DNA of 64,000 bases from G963665085 sp963665085 (GCA_963665085.2 CAXXXS010000001.1:434001-498000); one strand, 5' to 3'; numbered from the stretch's first letter, positions 1-8,188 are shown. The notes: generated by a model from the sequence alone, not told the origin. Numbers and translations: made by a program.

Positions 1-143
1 AATTTATTCTTCTCAAAGTTTTGGATTGCTTTTTCACCATTTAAGAACCAACTGGGTTCATAATCTTTGGCTTTTAAATATTCTGTTAACAACGATCCAA
101 GGTTCTCATCGTCTTCCGCAAGTAATATTTTTATCTTCTGCAT
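1..143 (-). CDS. Response regulator, receiver domain (N-terminal fragment)
   Basis: The gene starts with ATG at 143 and runs off the left edge, so only about 47 residues are visible. They begin MQKIKILLAEDDENLG, a typical first beta strand and acidic pocket (E-D-D) of a CheY-like receiver domain; the phospho-acceptor Asp and the output domain lie outside the window. It starts 7 bases after the stop of the sensor kinase upstream, so the two form a kinase-regulator operon. The output domain is inferred to be OmpR-like from the kinase type and from phased direct-repeat boxes nearby. Confidence 0.85.
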   Translation of the reverse strand, partial: MQKIKILLAEDDENLGSLLTEYLKAKDYEPSWFLNGEKAIQNFEKNK

Positions 144-150
144 AAATATT

Positions 151-1740
151 TTAATTTATGTTATCAATAGATATTATAAATTCCGTGCCCATCCCCGGTT
201 CACTTTTTGCTTTAATGGTACCGCCATGTTCTTCAATAATTTTTTTCACATAGCTCAACCCTAAACCAAACCCTTTAACATTGTGCACATTACCTGTTGG
301 CACACGGTAAAACCGTTCAAAGATACGGTTTAAATTCTCCTTACTGATACCAATTCCATTATCTTTAACTGAAATGTATAGTTTTTTCCCTTTATTCCAG
401 GTTTTTACAAAAATTTTAGGTCGTTCTTCGCTATACTTTACGGCATTGTCCATTAGATTAGACAGTACATTTGTAAAATGGACAGAATCAATATTTACCA
501 TTGTATTTTCGGCTTGAAAATCAGCGGCGATATCCCCGTTTTTATCTTTTACCTGTATCGAAAAATTCGTAAGTACACTGCTTAAAACATCTAAAATATC
601 GGTGTCCCTTCTTTTTAGTTTTAATTTCCCTTTATCGAAAATAGCCATTTGCAACACTTTCTCTACCTGGAACCCCAAGCGCTTACTTTCTTCTGTAATT
701 ACATTAGAAATATGAGCGATATTCTTCTTTTCCACCGGAATTGAAGGATCGCTAAGCATTTGAGATGCCAGGGAGATAGTAGAGATAGGTGTTTTAAACT
801 CATGTGTCATGTTATTAACAAAATCGTTTTTTATCTCCGACAAACGTTTTTGCCTATAAATAATCCAAAGCGTTACGGAAAAAATAAGGATAATTATAAA
901 ACTCAAGGCCATTGAAGAAACAGACATGTAACGCACAGAGCCTGATATATAATCTTTCTCCTTCGGAAAGTATAATTTCAGATAAAACGGATCACTGGAA
1001 ATATCGCCAGGAAACAATTTCGCTTTATGCCGGTTTTGAAATCCCTGTCTATCAAAATTATCTGAAGAGATATAGATTTTATCCTGATCGTCAACTACTG
1101 CATATTCATAATCAAGATTAATCCCTTTATCATTAAGGTTATCTTCTATAGCTGTTTCCAGCTCATCTCTTCCTAACCTTTCTTCAATATTTTTTGGTAT
1201 TTCGTTTATATTCTTTACTACTTTTTCAATAAGCTTTTTTTGGTTCTCCATTTTTTCTTCATACGTAGGAAACTCCATCTGATCTGGGTTAATAGTATTA
1301 ACAGAACCATCGCTGCCTACTATTCGCAGGTTTGAAGAAAAATAAAATGAATCTTGCTGTGTATCTCCAGACTGACTAATACTTGAACTAAAGTTATGAC
1401 TGTATACAAGAACATCACCCGGGGACAGTAGCCTTTCTTTCTTCGACAACGAAGAAGTTAAAGAATCATAATTAGAAGTGATATTTCTTCTCGGCATTGA
1501 GGGGATTACACTAACATTCTCAAAATCATCATCCCTTATTTCGTCGATAACATAAGTAACAGCTTCATTCTGCTCAATATTATCTACAATATCGAGCAAA
1601 GAGCGTTTAATTACCTGATCGAACTGAAGCTCCTTGACTTCAATAGCATCATTTATCCAATTGGCCTGAACAACAATTAAAGCTAATACAATCATTATCA
1701 TAAATGATGCTAACAGCCATATCCAATTCCTTTTCATCAT
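151..1740 (-). CDS. Membrane-bound sensor histidine kinase
   Basis: A 529-residue kinase of a two-component system. A first membrane segment lies near residues 8-26, a roughly 250-residue periplasmic sensor region has no family I recognise, and a second membrane segment is at about 277-295. The HisKA domain follows with the phospho-accepting His at about 313 (MTHEFKTP), then a complete GHKL ATPase with N box (LMDNAVKYS), G1 (DNGIGI) and G2 (GFGLGL). Layout resembles the Bacteroides RprX family, but this is resemblance only. The partner regulator is 7 bases downstream. ATG-ATG at 1740/1737 lies within a few bases of the predicted transcription start, so the mRNA may be nearly leaderless. Confidence 0.92.
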   Translation of the reverse strand: MMKRNWIWLLASFMIMIVLALIVVQANWINDAIEVKELQFDQVIKRSLLDIVDNIEQNEAVTYVIDEIRDDDFENVSVIPSMPRRNITSNYDSLTSSLSKKERLLSPGDVLVYSHNFSSSISQSGDTQQDSFYFSSNLRIVGSDGSVNTINPDQMEFPTYEEKMENQKKLIEKVVKNINEIPKNIEERLGRDELETAIEDNLNDKGINLDYEYAVVDDQDKIYISSDNFDRQGFQNRHKAKLFPGDISSDPFYLKLYFPKEKDYISGSVRYMSVSSMALSFIIILIFSVTLWIIYRQKRLSEIKNDFVNNMTHEFKTPISTISLASQMLSDPSIPVEKKNIAHISNVITEESKRLGFQVEKVLQMAIFDKGKLKLKRRDTDILDVLSSVLTNFSIQVKDKNGDIAADFQAENTMVNIDSVHFTNVLSNLMDNAVKYSEERPKIFVKTWNKGKKLYISVKDNGIGISKENLNRIFERFYRVPTGNVHNVKGFGLGLSYVKKIIEEHGGTIKAKSEPGMGTEFIISIDNIN

Positions 1741-1744
1741 GGCA

Positions 1745-1752
1745 CAAAAATA
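1745..1752 (-). promoter_or_regulatory. Probable -7 element of the kinase-regulator operon
   Basis: On the minus strand this reads TATTTTTG, a full match to the Bacteroidota -7 consensus TAnnTTTG. Transcription would start around 1739, at the kinase start codon. The TTTAAC-like boxes at 1780-1819 lie about 35-75 bases upstream of it, so the same boxes could serve this promoter. Confidence 0.45.
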
Positions 1753-1779
1753 ATGATCTTGACATCTCTAATTTAGACT

Positions 1780-1819
1780 TTTAACTTTCTTTAACATTCG
1801 TTAAGACGTGTTAACTAAA
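1780..1819 (+). promoter_or_regulatory. Four 10-bp-phased TTTAAC-like boxes, copy 1
   Basis: Direct repeats TTTAACTTTC, TTTAACATTC, GTTAAGACGT and GTTAACTAAA start at 1780, 1790, 1800 and 1810, exactly one per 10 bases. They end 8 bases before the -7 element at 1828. Phased direct repeats abutting a promoter that lacks a clear -33 element are typical of binding by OmpR/PhoB-family regulators as activators. The adjacent response regulator is the obvious candidate, by inference. Confidence 0.6.
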
Positions 1820-1827
1820 TTATGCCG

Positions 1828-1835
1828 TACTTTTG
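1828..1835 (+). promoter_or_regulatory. -7 element TACTTTTG of small RNA copy 1
   Basis: Full match to TAnnTTTG, 18 bases after the start of the last TTTAAC-like box. The second copy has the identical element at 2142-2149 with identical spacing, which supports function. Confidence 0.6.
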
Positions 1836-1840
1836 AATCA

Positions 1841-2015
1841 ACAAAATGAGTTAATAAAAGTTAGGTTACAAAATAGATTTTTTTTCATAGTTTTTTTAAA
1901 GTTATTAATTCGGTTGGCAAGCCGAAAGTTTTTTTCATAAAATTAAGATTTTGTTTAGGTAGATTATTGTTTTAGTTAGTAGCAGCAAAAGAGACCAGCC
2001 CTGGTCTCTTTTTTT
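1841..2015 (+). ncRNA. Putative structured small RNA, copy 1
   Basis: The transcript is inferred from a promoter (1828-1835) and an intrinsic terminator (1990-2015), giving about 175 nt with no plausible ORF (only ATG-AGT-TAA). An internal hairpin at 1909-1926 has stem TTCGGTT/AGCCGAA and loop GGCA; the equivalent in copy 2 has TTAGGTT/AACCAAA, with paired changes at two positions. About 40 bases after this hairpin are the same in both copies and could be the functional single-stranded region. Family unknown to me. The TSS is approximate. Confidence 0.6.
1990..2015 (+). terminator. Intrinsic terminator of small RNA copy 1
   Basis: Perfect 9-bp stem AGAGACCAG/CTGGTCTCT with a CC turn, followed by seven T (2009-2015). 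Confidence 0.85.
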
Positions 2016-2093
2016 GTTTGTAAAAATCAAGCACAAAATTCTTTTTGTTAATTTTTTATCGTTTCAATTATAAATTTAAGTCAACCTGAAAGG

Positions 2094-2149
2094 TTTAACT
2101 TTCTTTAACATTCGTTAAGACGCGTTAACTTAAATATGCCGTACTTTTG
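2094..2149 (+). promoter_or_regulatory. Four phased boxes and -7 element, copy 2
   Basis: Boxes start at 2094, 2104, 2114 and 2124 with the same 10-base period as in copy 1, then TACTTTTG at 2142-2149. Only a few bases differ from copy 1 over the whole region, so promoter architecture is conserved although the RNA body has drifted. Confidence 0.6.
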
Positions 2150-2154
2150 AATCA

Positions 2155-2316
2155 ACAAAATGAGTTAATAAAATAGGTTACACAATAGATTTTTCATAGT
2201 TTTTAAAAGGTTAGGTTAGCAAACCAAAAATTTTTTCATAGAATTAAGATTTTGTTTAGGTAGATTATTGTTTTAGTTAGTAGCAACAAAGGAGGCTCGA
2301 AAGAGACCTCCTTTTT
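2155..2316 (+). ncRNA. Putative structured small RNA, copy 2
   Basis: About 160 nt, predicted from promoter 2142-2149 and terminator 2291-2316. The hairpin at 2211-2228 (TTAGGTT, loop AGCA, AACCAAA) matches in position the one in copy 1. The 3' region from about 2242 to 2287 is almost identical to copy 1. The terminator hairpin differs completely from that of copy 1, suggesting only a Rho-independent stop is required there. Confidence 0.6.
2291..2316 (+). terminator. Intrinsic terminator of small RNA copy 2
   Basis: GGAGGCTC, GAAA tetraloop, GAG, one bulged A, CCTCC, then five T. Confidence 0.8.
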
Positions 2317-2353
2317 GCATTCAACTTTTTAACTCTTAAAACTTTCGCAAAAC

Positions 2354-2375
2354 AAAAAGGCAGCCAACACTGCCT
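2354..2375 (-). terminator. Terminator of the Hsp20 gene
   Basis: On the minus strand GGCAG, a short loop, CTGCC, then TTTTT, 23 bases beyond the Hsp20 stop codon. It faces the plus-strand terminator of the second small RNA. Confidence 0.75.
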
Positions 2376-2397
2376 CTTCAATCAAAACTAATTACAT

Positions 2398-2832
2398 TTA
2401 AGCTATTTCTATTGCCCTTGCAGGCTTCACTTTTGCCTCTTCTCTTTTTGGTAATGCAATTCTTAACACTCCATCTTCATATTTTGCAGAAACAGAATCG
2501 TAATTTACTTTATGTTCTGGTAAAGTAAAACTTCTTTCAAATGAAGTATAACTAAATTCTTTACGTGTATAACCATTGTTTTCAGCTTTTTCTTCTTTTC
2601 GCTCAGAAGAAATCGTCAACACATCATTTTCAAGATTAATTTTAAAATCACTTTTTTTCATTCCAGGAGCCGCCAGTTCTAACTCATAATTATCCTCTGT
2701 TTCTTTTATATTAACTGATGGTAAAGTAGAACGACAAGATTCTGAATCATATCTCCAGTTATCTAATTCGTTATTAAAAAAATTATCAAACACATTAGGA
2801 ATAAAGCTGTTGTTTAATCTTACTAGTTTCAT
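2398..2832 (-). CDS. Small heat-shock protein, Hsp20/alpha-crystallin family
   Basis: A 144-residue ATP-independent holdase chaperone of the cytoplasm. The alpha-crystallin domain occupies roughly residues 40-135, with the conserved end-of-domain motif GVLRIALPK and a C-terminal IEI motif used for oligomer assembly. The start is placed at 2832 (MKLVRLNNS) and not at the upstream ATG at 2847, because that ATG lies inside a strong GGAGG ribosome site 8 bases before the chosen start; such a site is uncommon in this phylum and suggests high translation. It is a single-gene unit with its own terminator. No obvious heat-shock operator (CIRCE) was seen upstream. Confidence 0.93.
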   Translation of the reverse strand: MKLVRLNNSFIPNVFDNFFNNELDNWRYDSESCRSTLPSVNIKETEDNYELELAAPGMKKSDFKINLENDVLTISSERKEEKAENNGYTRKEFSYTSFERSFTLPEHKVNYDSVSAKYEDGVLRIALPKREEAKVKPARAIEIA

Positions 2833-3257
2833 TTTTAAATCCTCCATTAATTTTATTTATAATATTTATTTTCATTGTTTCTGTCCCGAATATTTCAAAC
2901 GAAATGCCAACAGCTTTTTTTGAACATAAAGTCAGGTTTTAATAAACACGAATGTCATTATGTCTTTATTTTATATTTTAAACATGACTAAATGTCTTTT
3001 AAGATGTTTTTATCTTATTTATGCGTCTTGATTAATAAATACTTATATAAAATCCACTCAAGTAACCTTACCTTCTAATTATCCCCGTATGAAAAGCCAA
3101 CAAATAAATATTCTTAAAAAAATCTCCTCCTCTACCGAATAAAATATATTTTGAAGTATCAGTTAATATAAGTACCTTTCTTGTAACAGAACGAATATCC
3201 GTTCTTACAATCAGTATTTTCACACTGATTTTTTGACTAAAAACACAGATAACGAAC
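2833..3257. other. 425-bp divergent intergenic region
   Basis: Lies between hsp20 and an NmrA-like gene and holds no convincing gene. A small palindrome AGAACG-N6-CGTTCT is at 3188-3205. A hairpin AATCAGT/ACTGATT at 3209-3230 followed by TTTT looks like a weak plus-strand terminator only about 25 bases before the next start codon, and could be an attenuator or an operator. Confidence 0.4.
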
Positions 3258-4118
3258 TTGAAAAAAAAGAGAATTTTAATTTTGGGGGCAACAGGAATGA
3301 TTGGCAAAAAGTTAGCCAACTCATTTATTTCTAATAATTTTGAGGTTAATATCCTAACCCGGAATATAGTTAAAGCCAGAAAAAAAATTGGGGATAATTA
3401 TAACTTTTTCGAAGGTGATGTTCTTCAACCTGATTCGCTAACAGATTGTTTCAATGAAATTAATGGCATATATCTCCACCTAAATGATTTTAACGAAGAT
3501 ACCCTGCACAAAACATTTACAGAAGGGACAAAAAATATCATTGAGCTTGCTAAGCATCACAAAATAAATAGAATAATATTTCAATCATCGTCCATCGTAA
3601 GTCCAGAAAACAAAGGATTTCCATCTGTAGAGGCTTTGCTTGAAGCAGAAGAGTTAATAAAAAGCAGTAATCTTGATTACACTATCCTCAAACCGGGTTA
3701 TTTTATGGAAGCCCTTAAATTTTTTCTCAGGGGCAATCAGGTTAGTGTTATTGGAGAAGGCAAAAATCCATACTACTGGGTCTCTGGCAATGAATTTACT
3801 GAGAGAGCAATAGAAATATTTAACCACAACACATACTTTGAAAAAACCATTTATATATTCGGACCAGAAGCCCTTATCCTGGAAGAAGCCTTAAAAAAAT
3901 ACTGTTCCATTCAAAAACCAAATGCAAAATTTGACAAACTATCTCATGATATGATGCGTGCAATATCCCGTTTCTCAAACAATAAAGAAATGAGTTACAT
4001 GGCCGATTTTATAAAATTCATGGATTATTCAACAGACAATTATTCAATTACTAAAAAAAATCCTAACTATATTATCTTAAACTCAACCATTGAGAAATGG
4101 ATAGAGGCAAACGCCTAA
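3258..4118 (+). CDS. NAD(P)-binding NmrA-like/atypical SDR protein
   Basis: 286 residues with an N-terminal Rossmann fold; the dinucleotide loop is GATGMIG at about 10-16. Similar proteins are NAD(P)-dependent epimerase- or reductase-like enzymes or redox-sensing NmrA proteins. The classical Tyr-x-x-x-Lys pair of short-chain dehydrogenases is not evident, so substrate and even catalysis are unknown. The start is TTG at 3258; the first in-frame ATG (3298) is inside the nucleotide-binding loop and would destroy it. Its end overlaps the end of the convergent next gene by 4 bases. Confidence 0.8.
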   Translation: MKKKRILILGATGMIGKKLANSFISNNFEVNILTRNIVKARKKIGDNYNFFEGDVLQPDSLTDCFNEINGIYLHLNDFNEDTLHKTFTEGTKNIIELAKHHKINRIIFQSSSIVSPENKGFPSVEALLEAEELIKSSNLDYTILKPGYFMEALKFFLRGNQVSVIGEGKNPYYWVSGNEFTERAIEIFNHNTYFEKTIYIFGPEALILEEALKKYCSIQKPNAKFDKLSHDMMRAISRFSNNKEMSYMADFIKFMDYSTDNYSITKKNPNYIILNSTIEKWIEANA

Positions 4119-4603
4119 TTTTTAGGATATTTGCCAAACATTTTAGCCAGGCCTCTGTGAAATTTATGAAACCCTTTAACAGGATCAGCAAACATATAGA
4201 TACAATGGTGCGAAATAATATTTACCCCATTTTTTTCTGCTAATTCAATAGATTCTTTCGTCTCGCTCATTTGTTGAATCCACATATTTTTGATTCCCTT
4301 ACTTATCCCCTCACTTACTACACCTTCTGTTTGCTCTTTTGGTGTAACAATCAACAAATGTTTAACTTCATCTGGCAATTCAGAGACTGTGCTATAACAT
4401 TTTGCCCCACTAATACTTTCTGCTTTGGGATTAATCGGGTAAATTTCATAACCATTCTGTTTCAAATCACGATAAAGTTGATTACCGAATTTTTTTTCGT
4501 CTCTTGATACTCCCGCTATTGCCATCTTTTTGGGAGTTAGAAATTCTTGTATGCTAGTTAATGTAGACATATTATTTAATTTATTGAGGACTGTTTTCAA
4601 CAT
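4115..4603 (-). CDS. CoA-binding domain protein
   Basis: 162 residues; a single CoA_binding_2 domain (YccU-like). The Rossmann-type fold begins KKMAIAGVSRDEKKFGN near residue 26 and includes the family's YPINPKAE and IQQ segments. Family members bind coenzyme A or acyl-CoA; enzymatic activity is not established. The start could instead be the Met at residue 12 (MSTLTSIQEF). Convergent with the NmrA-like gene, overlapping it by 4 bases, so the two mRNAs share a 3' end. Confidence 0.85.
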   Translation of the reverse strand: MLKTVLNKLNNMSTLTSIQEFLTPKKMAIAGVSRDEKKFGNQLYRDLKQNGYEIYPINPKAESISGAKCYSTVSELPDEVKHLLIVTPKEQTEGVVSEGISKGIKNMWIQQMSETKESIELAEKNGVNIISHHCIYMFADPVKGFHKFHRGLAKMFGKYPKN

Positions 4604-4717
4604 TAAAGTTAATAGAATTAAAAAAAAGAGAAATTAATTCACCTCGTTATAATTTTAAGTTAACCGGCAATTTCTTTCGTTCATCGATATTTAATTGAAA
4701 ACATAAAATTACGGTTC

Positions 4718-4725
4718 TACTTTCG
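4718..4725 (+). promoter_or_regulatory. Possible -7 element of the TonB-dependent receptor gene
   Basis: TACTTTCG, one mismatch to TAnnTTTG, 24 bases before the start codon. Confidence 0.35.
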
Positions 4726-4748
4726 ATTAAAATTTTAATTTAAAGCTC

Positions 4749-7115
4749 ATGAAAAAAATTGCAGGAATACTTTTGATTGGTAGTTTTTGCCTTTTATCCT
4801 TTGCGCAGGAACAACTATCTCAAAATATAAAAGGACAAGTTAAAGACAAAGAACTTGGTATACCTTTAATAGGGGCAACAATAATAATAATAAATTCTAA
4901 TCCAATAGTAGGCACAACAACTGATGTGAACGGCTTTTTCAAGATTGAAAATATAAACCTTGGCAGACAAGGGATAAAAGTTTCATACCTTGGATATGAA
5001 GATGCAATAATTAACAACCTAATGGTTACCTCAGGCAAAGAAACATTTATTAGTGTTGAGCTTGAGGATAAAATTACTGAGGTTGAAGAAGTAGTTATAA
5101 AAGCCCATGCCCGAAAAGACAAAGCAATAAACGATATGGCTTTAGTAAGTGCACGTTCGTTTTCTGTAGAGGAGACAGAGCGTTTTGCAGGAAGTCTCGG
5201 GGATCCGGCAAGGATGGTAGCAAATTATGCTGGAGTAATGACACAAAACGACTCACGAAACGACATTATTATTCGCGGGAATTCGCCCATGGGACTTCTG
5301 TGGAGACTTGACGGCATTGAAATCCCTAATCCAAACCATTTCGGGGCACTGGGAACTACCGGGGGACCTGTAAGTATACTTAATAATAACCTACTCACTA
5401 ATTCTGATTTCTATACCGGCGCCTTCCCTGCCGAATTTAGTAATGCAACAGCAGGGGCTTTTGATCTTAAAATGCGTTCTGGGAACAAAGACAAAAATGA
5501 ATATGTAGGGCAAGTAGGATTTAATGGTTTTGAACTCGGTGCTGAAGGCCCCATCTCAAAACAATCGGGAGCATCTTACCTGGTAAACTATAGGTATTCG
5601 ACTCTTGGATTAATAGACGCATTAGGGTTTGACCTGGGAACCGGTTCCGCCATACCTGAATATCAGGACATTACTTTTAAGTTAGATATTCCAACTAAAA
5701 AGTTAGGTAGGTTTAACGTTTTTGGCATTGGAGGAAAAAGTTTTATTCATTTAGAAAACAAAGAAGGAGAAACAAGTAACTCTTATAACTCATCCGAAAC
5801 AATCATTGATTTTGAAGCTTCACTTGGTGTTGTTGGAATAAGTAACACCTATTTTGTTAATGAGAATAGCAGGATAAAAACCTCTTTATCAGTACAAGGT
5901 TCAAACAGCAACACCAAATTAGATTCGATCAGGAACAATGATTCCAACAACAGGAACCCCTATGTAAGAAGCGATTACACAGAACTAAAATATTCATTTA
6001 ACACACAATACAAATCCAGAATTAATGATAAAAACACTTTTAGCATTGGCTTTCAATATGATTATTATGGTGGTGACTATGTAGATAGTATTAACAATTA
6101 CGAGAAACAAGCTTTTGATATCAGGTTGAATACCACCGGAAGTCTTGGCCTTATAAAATCATATACAGAATTAAAACATAAATTCTCTAATACCATTTCG
6201 CTATATTCGGGCATAAACTACATCTATTTCCCTCTTAATGGTCAAAATATTTTTGAACCCCGCTTAGGATTTCAATGGGATGTTGCAAAAACACAATCCA
6301 TCAATATAGGAATCGGGCAACACAGCCAGATGCAACCCCGGATGACGTACTTTTACCAAACAAAGATTGAAGAAACAGGCGAATACATACAAACAAATAA
6401 AGATTTAAAATTCACTCAAAGCCTTCATTTTGTGTTAGGATACAATAACCTGATTACAAAAAATTTAAGATTTAAAGGTGAAGCATATTATCAAAATATC
6501 ACAAAAGTCCCAATAAGCGCAGAAGAACAACAATATTCATTATTGAACTCTGGAGATTTTTTCGCTATCCCACTTATTGACAGTTTAATTAATAAAGGAA
6601 CAGGATATAATTATGGTTTAGAACTTACTTTAGAAAAATTTTTAAGCGATGGCTATTATTTCCTAATTACAACCTCTTTATTCGATTCAAAATACAAAGG
6701 ATACGACGGAGTAGAAAGAAATACCGCTTACAATGGGAATTTTGTTGTTAATGCACTAGGCGGCTATGAGATAAAAATAAAAGACAAAAACTTTCTAACC
6801 ATTGACATTAAAACAGTTTGGGCTGGAGGGAAACGCTATACCCCGGTAGATATTGAAGAAACTATCAATGAACACTCTTTAGTTCTTGACTGGGGAAATG
6901 CATACACAAAACAACAAGACTATTTCCGTTTTGATTTCAGGGTTGGGTTTAGAATGAACAGTAAAAAATTTAGTCAGGAATGGGCATTAGATTTACAAAA
7001 CCTAACCAATCACAAAAACTTATTTATGGAAGAATTTGATTTCAACACCATGAAACCTGTTAAAACCTATCAGCAAGCGTTCATGCCAATGATGCTCTAC
7101 CGAATTCATTTCTAA
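4749..7115 (+). CDS. TonB-dependent outer-membrane receptor
   Basis: 788 residues. A signal peptide is at 1-19 (cut after SFAQ). A carboxypeptidase-regulatory-like beta-sandwich follows at about 25-115 (IKGQVKDKELGIPLIGATI), then a plug domain at about 125-235 (RGNSPMGLLWRLDGIEIPNPNH) and a 22-strand-type barrel to the C-terminus. It imports a large or scarce nutrient through the outer membrane using TonB energy. No SusD partner is adjacent, so it is not a classical polysaccharide-utilisation pair; a metal chelate, vitamin or peptide ligand is possible but not shown. It is followed by its own terminator. Confidence 0.9.
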   Translation: MKKIAGILLIGSFCLLSFAQEQLSQNIKGQVKDKELGIPLIGATIIIINSNPIVGTTTDVNGFFKIENINLGRQGIKVSYLGYEDAIINNLMVTSGKETFISVELEDKITEVEEVVIKAHARKDKAINDMALVSARSFSVEETERFAGSLGDPARMVANYAGVMTQNDSRNDIIIRGNSPMGLLWRLDGIEIPNPNHFGALGTTGGPVSILNNNLLTNSDFYTGAFPAEFSNATAGAFDLKMRSGNKDKNEYVGQVGFNGFELGAEGPISKQSGASYLVNYRYSTLGLIDALGFDLGTGSAIPEYQDITFKLDIPTKKLGRFNVFGIGGKSFIHLENKEGETSNSYNSSETIIDFEASLGVVGISNTYFVNENSRIKTSLSVQGSNSNTKLDSIRNNDSNNRNPYVRSDYTELKYSFNTQYKSRINDKNTFSIGFQYDYYGGDYVDSINNYEKQAFDIRLNTTGSLGLIKSYTELKHKFSNTISLYSGINYIYFPLNGQNIFEPRLGFQWDVAKTQSINIGIGQHSQMQPRMTYFYQTKIEETGEYIQTNKDLKFTQSLHFVLGYNNLITKNLRFKGEAYYQNITKVPISAEEQQYSLLNSGDFFAIPLIDSLINKGTGYNYGLELTLEKFLSDGYYFLITTSLFDSKYKGYDGVERNTAYNGNFVVNALGGYEIKIKDKNFLTIDIKTVWAGGKRYTPVDIEETINEHSLVLDWGNAYTKQQDYFRFDFRVGFRMNSKKFSQEWALDLQNLTNHKNLFMEEFDFNTMKPVKTYQQAFMPMMLYRIHF

Positions 7116-7135
7116 ATAATACAGAAACAATATTA

Positions 7136-7167
7136 AATCCGGACGAACAAATTCATCCGGATTTTTT
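7136..7167 (+). terminator. Intrinsic terminator after the TonB-dependent receptor
   Basis: Stem AATCCGGA (7136-7143) with TCCGGATT (7156-7163), then a T run. Confidence 0.85.
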
Positions 7168-7213
7168 ATTTTTTAAAGAAACATTAACTTCGTTCCCTCA
7201 ATTGAAAAGATAA

Positions 7214-7669
7214 ATGAATAAACATCTATTTTTTGTCTTGCTTATATTACTTTCCTCGTGTAACATTGGGGATAATATGAACATAGGTGAGCCTGAAAAT
7301 ATATCCATTGAAGGAGTGGAAGGCAACAACCTCAAACTCACAATTTCAATTCCAATTACAAATACAAACACCTTTAAAGTTAAAATTAACGACATTACCC
7401 TTGATGCACGAATTGACGGAAAATATCTGGGCGTTTTAAAAAGTGATTCAAAAATTATTATCCCGGCAAATACAAAAGCAACATACGATATTGACTTAAA
7501 TCTTGAAATAAAGAATATTATTTTAGGAGCTACAACAATATATAAATTATCAAAAGAAAAAGATCTCCCAAGATTAGATTTAGAAGGGGAAGTAAAAGCA
7601 TCGGCATTGTTAATGAAAAAGAGAATTAAAGTAAAAGAAGAAAACATTCTAAACAATGTTAATTTATGA
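7214..7669 (+). CDS. LEA-type-2-like lipoprotein
   Basis: 151 residues. The first 17 form a lipoprotein signal ending in the lipobox LLSSC (Cys16 or so), so the protein is predicted to be anchored in the envelope. The rest is a single beta-sandwich with features of LEA14/WHy domains (LKLTISIPITNTNTFKVKIND, with the N-T-N region typical of that fold). Such domains are found in desiccation proteins and in uncharacterised bacterial lipoproteins. Function is unknown. The SPOR-domain gene follows about 40 bases later but has its own promoter. Confidence 0.7.
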   Translation: MNKHLFFVLLILLSSCNIGDNMNIGEPENISIEGVEGNNLKLTISIPITNTNTFKVKINDITLDARIDGKYLGVLKSDSKIIIPANTKATYDIDLNLEIKNIILGATTIYKLSKEKDLPRLDLEGEVKASALLMKKRIKVKEENILNNVNL

Positions 7670-7681
7670 CGATGAAAATGC

Positions 7682-7689
7682 TACTTTTG
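7682..7689 (+). promoter_or_regulatory. -7 element TACTTTTG
   Basis: Perfect TAnnTTTG match 22 bases upstream of the ATG at 7712 and just after the previous stop codon. Confidence 0.5.
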
Positions 7690-7711
7690 CAACTTCAAGC
7701 GTTTGTATAAA

Positions 7712-8170
7712 ATGATAAAGAAAATAATATTCCTTAGCGTTTTTGCTGTATCTATTACCAGCATTTTTGCACAGGGTAATAGCGATTTTTTCTCAGATAT
7801 CGAAAAAAAATCAGAATCTGGCGGAGAAATAAAAATCAACCAAAGCCAGGAACTTTTTCAGGCAACAAATGATCATATTTACTTTGTACGCAACAAAAAA
7901 GGCGCAGACATTTACAGAATCTGGATTTTCACTGGCAACAGGGAGAATCAGGAAAAAGCAAGGACCCGATTTGTAAAAGAATTTCCAAACTACGAAATTC
8001 ATATAACATATAATGCCCCGGATTTTCAAATTTTTGTAGGAGATTTCTATCGAAGAAATGATGCAAAAAAAGCACTCAAGGAAATAAAAGAAGTTTTTCC
8101 AAACGCTTTTGATCGTGTATTTTCCGGAGAAATTGAAAAGGATAACGATTATATAAAACTTATACAATAA
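7712..8170 (+). CDS. Secreted SPOR-domain-like protein
   Basis: 152 residues from the ATG at 7712 (an in-frame TTG at 7703 is less likely). A signal peptide ends about residue 21 (SIFAQ). The C-terminal half has the pattern of an SPOR domain: YRIWIFTGNRENQEKARTRF, then DFQIFVGDFYRRNDAKKALK. SPOR domains bind denuded peptidoglycan glycans at division sites, so a periplasmic role in wall remodelling is likely. It sits 18 bases before the PurF-like gene and may be co-transcribed with it. Confidence 0.8.
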   Translation: MIKKIIFLSVFAVSITSIFAQGNSDFFSDIEKKSESGGEIKINQSQELFQATNDHIYFVRNKKGADIYRIWIFTGNRENQEKARTRFVKEFPNYEIHITYNAPDFQIFVGDFYRRNDAKKALKEIKEVFPNAFDRVFSGEIEKDNDYIKLIQ

Positions 8171-8188
8171 AGGTTAATAATTAGGTAG

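Larger units (their letters stand above)
1780..2289 (+). repeat. Tandem duplication of promoter plus small-RNA body
   Basis: Two diverged copies, about 1780-1988 and 2094-2289, align along their whole length with a few indels. The stretch from the upstream boxes to just past the -7 element and the last 40 or so bases before the terminator are nearly identical. The middle has drifted, with paired changes that keep a hairpin. The two copies end in different, unrelated terminator hairpins. This is a duplicated transcription unit, not an insertion sequence: there is no ORF. Confidence 0.85.

Noticed and set aside
1780..2289. Tandem repeat considered as an insertion sequence, CRISPR or duplicated protein gene
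   Set aside because: Only two copies of about 200 bp, no ORF, no terminal inverted repeats; promoters and terminators in each copy favour RNA genes.
3068..3319. 83-codon minus-strand open frame
   Set aside because: Overlaps the start of the NmrA-like gene and has no coding character.
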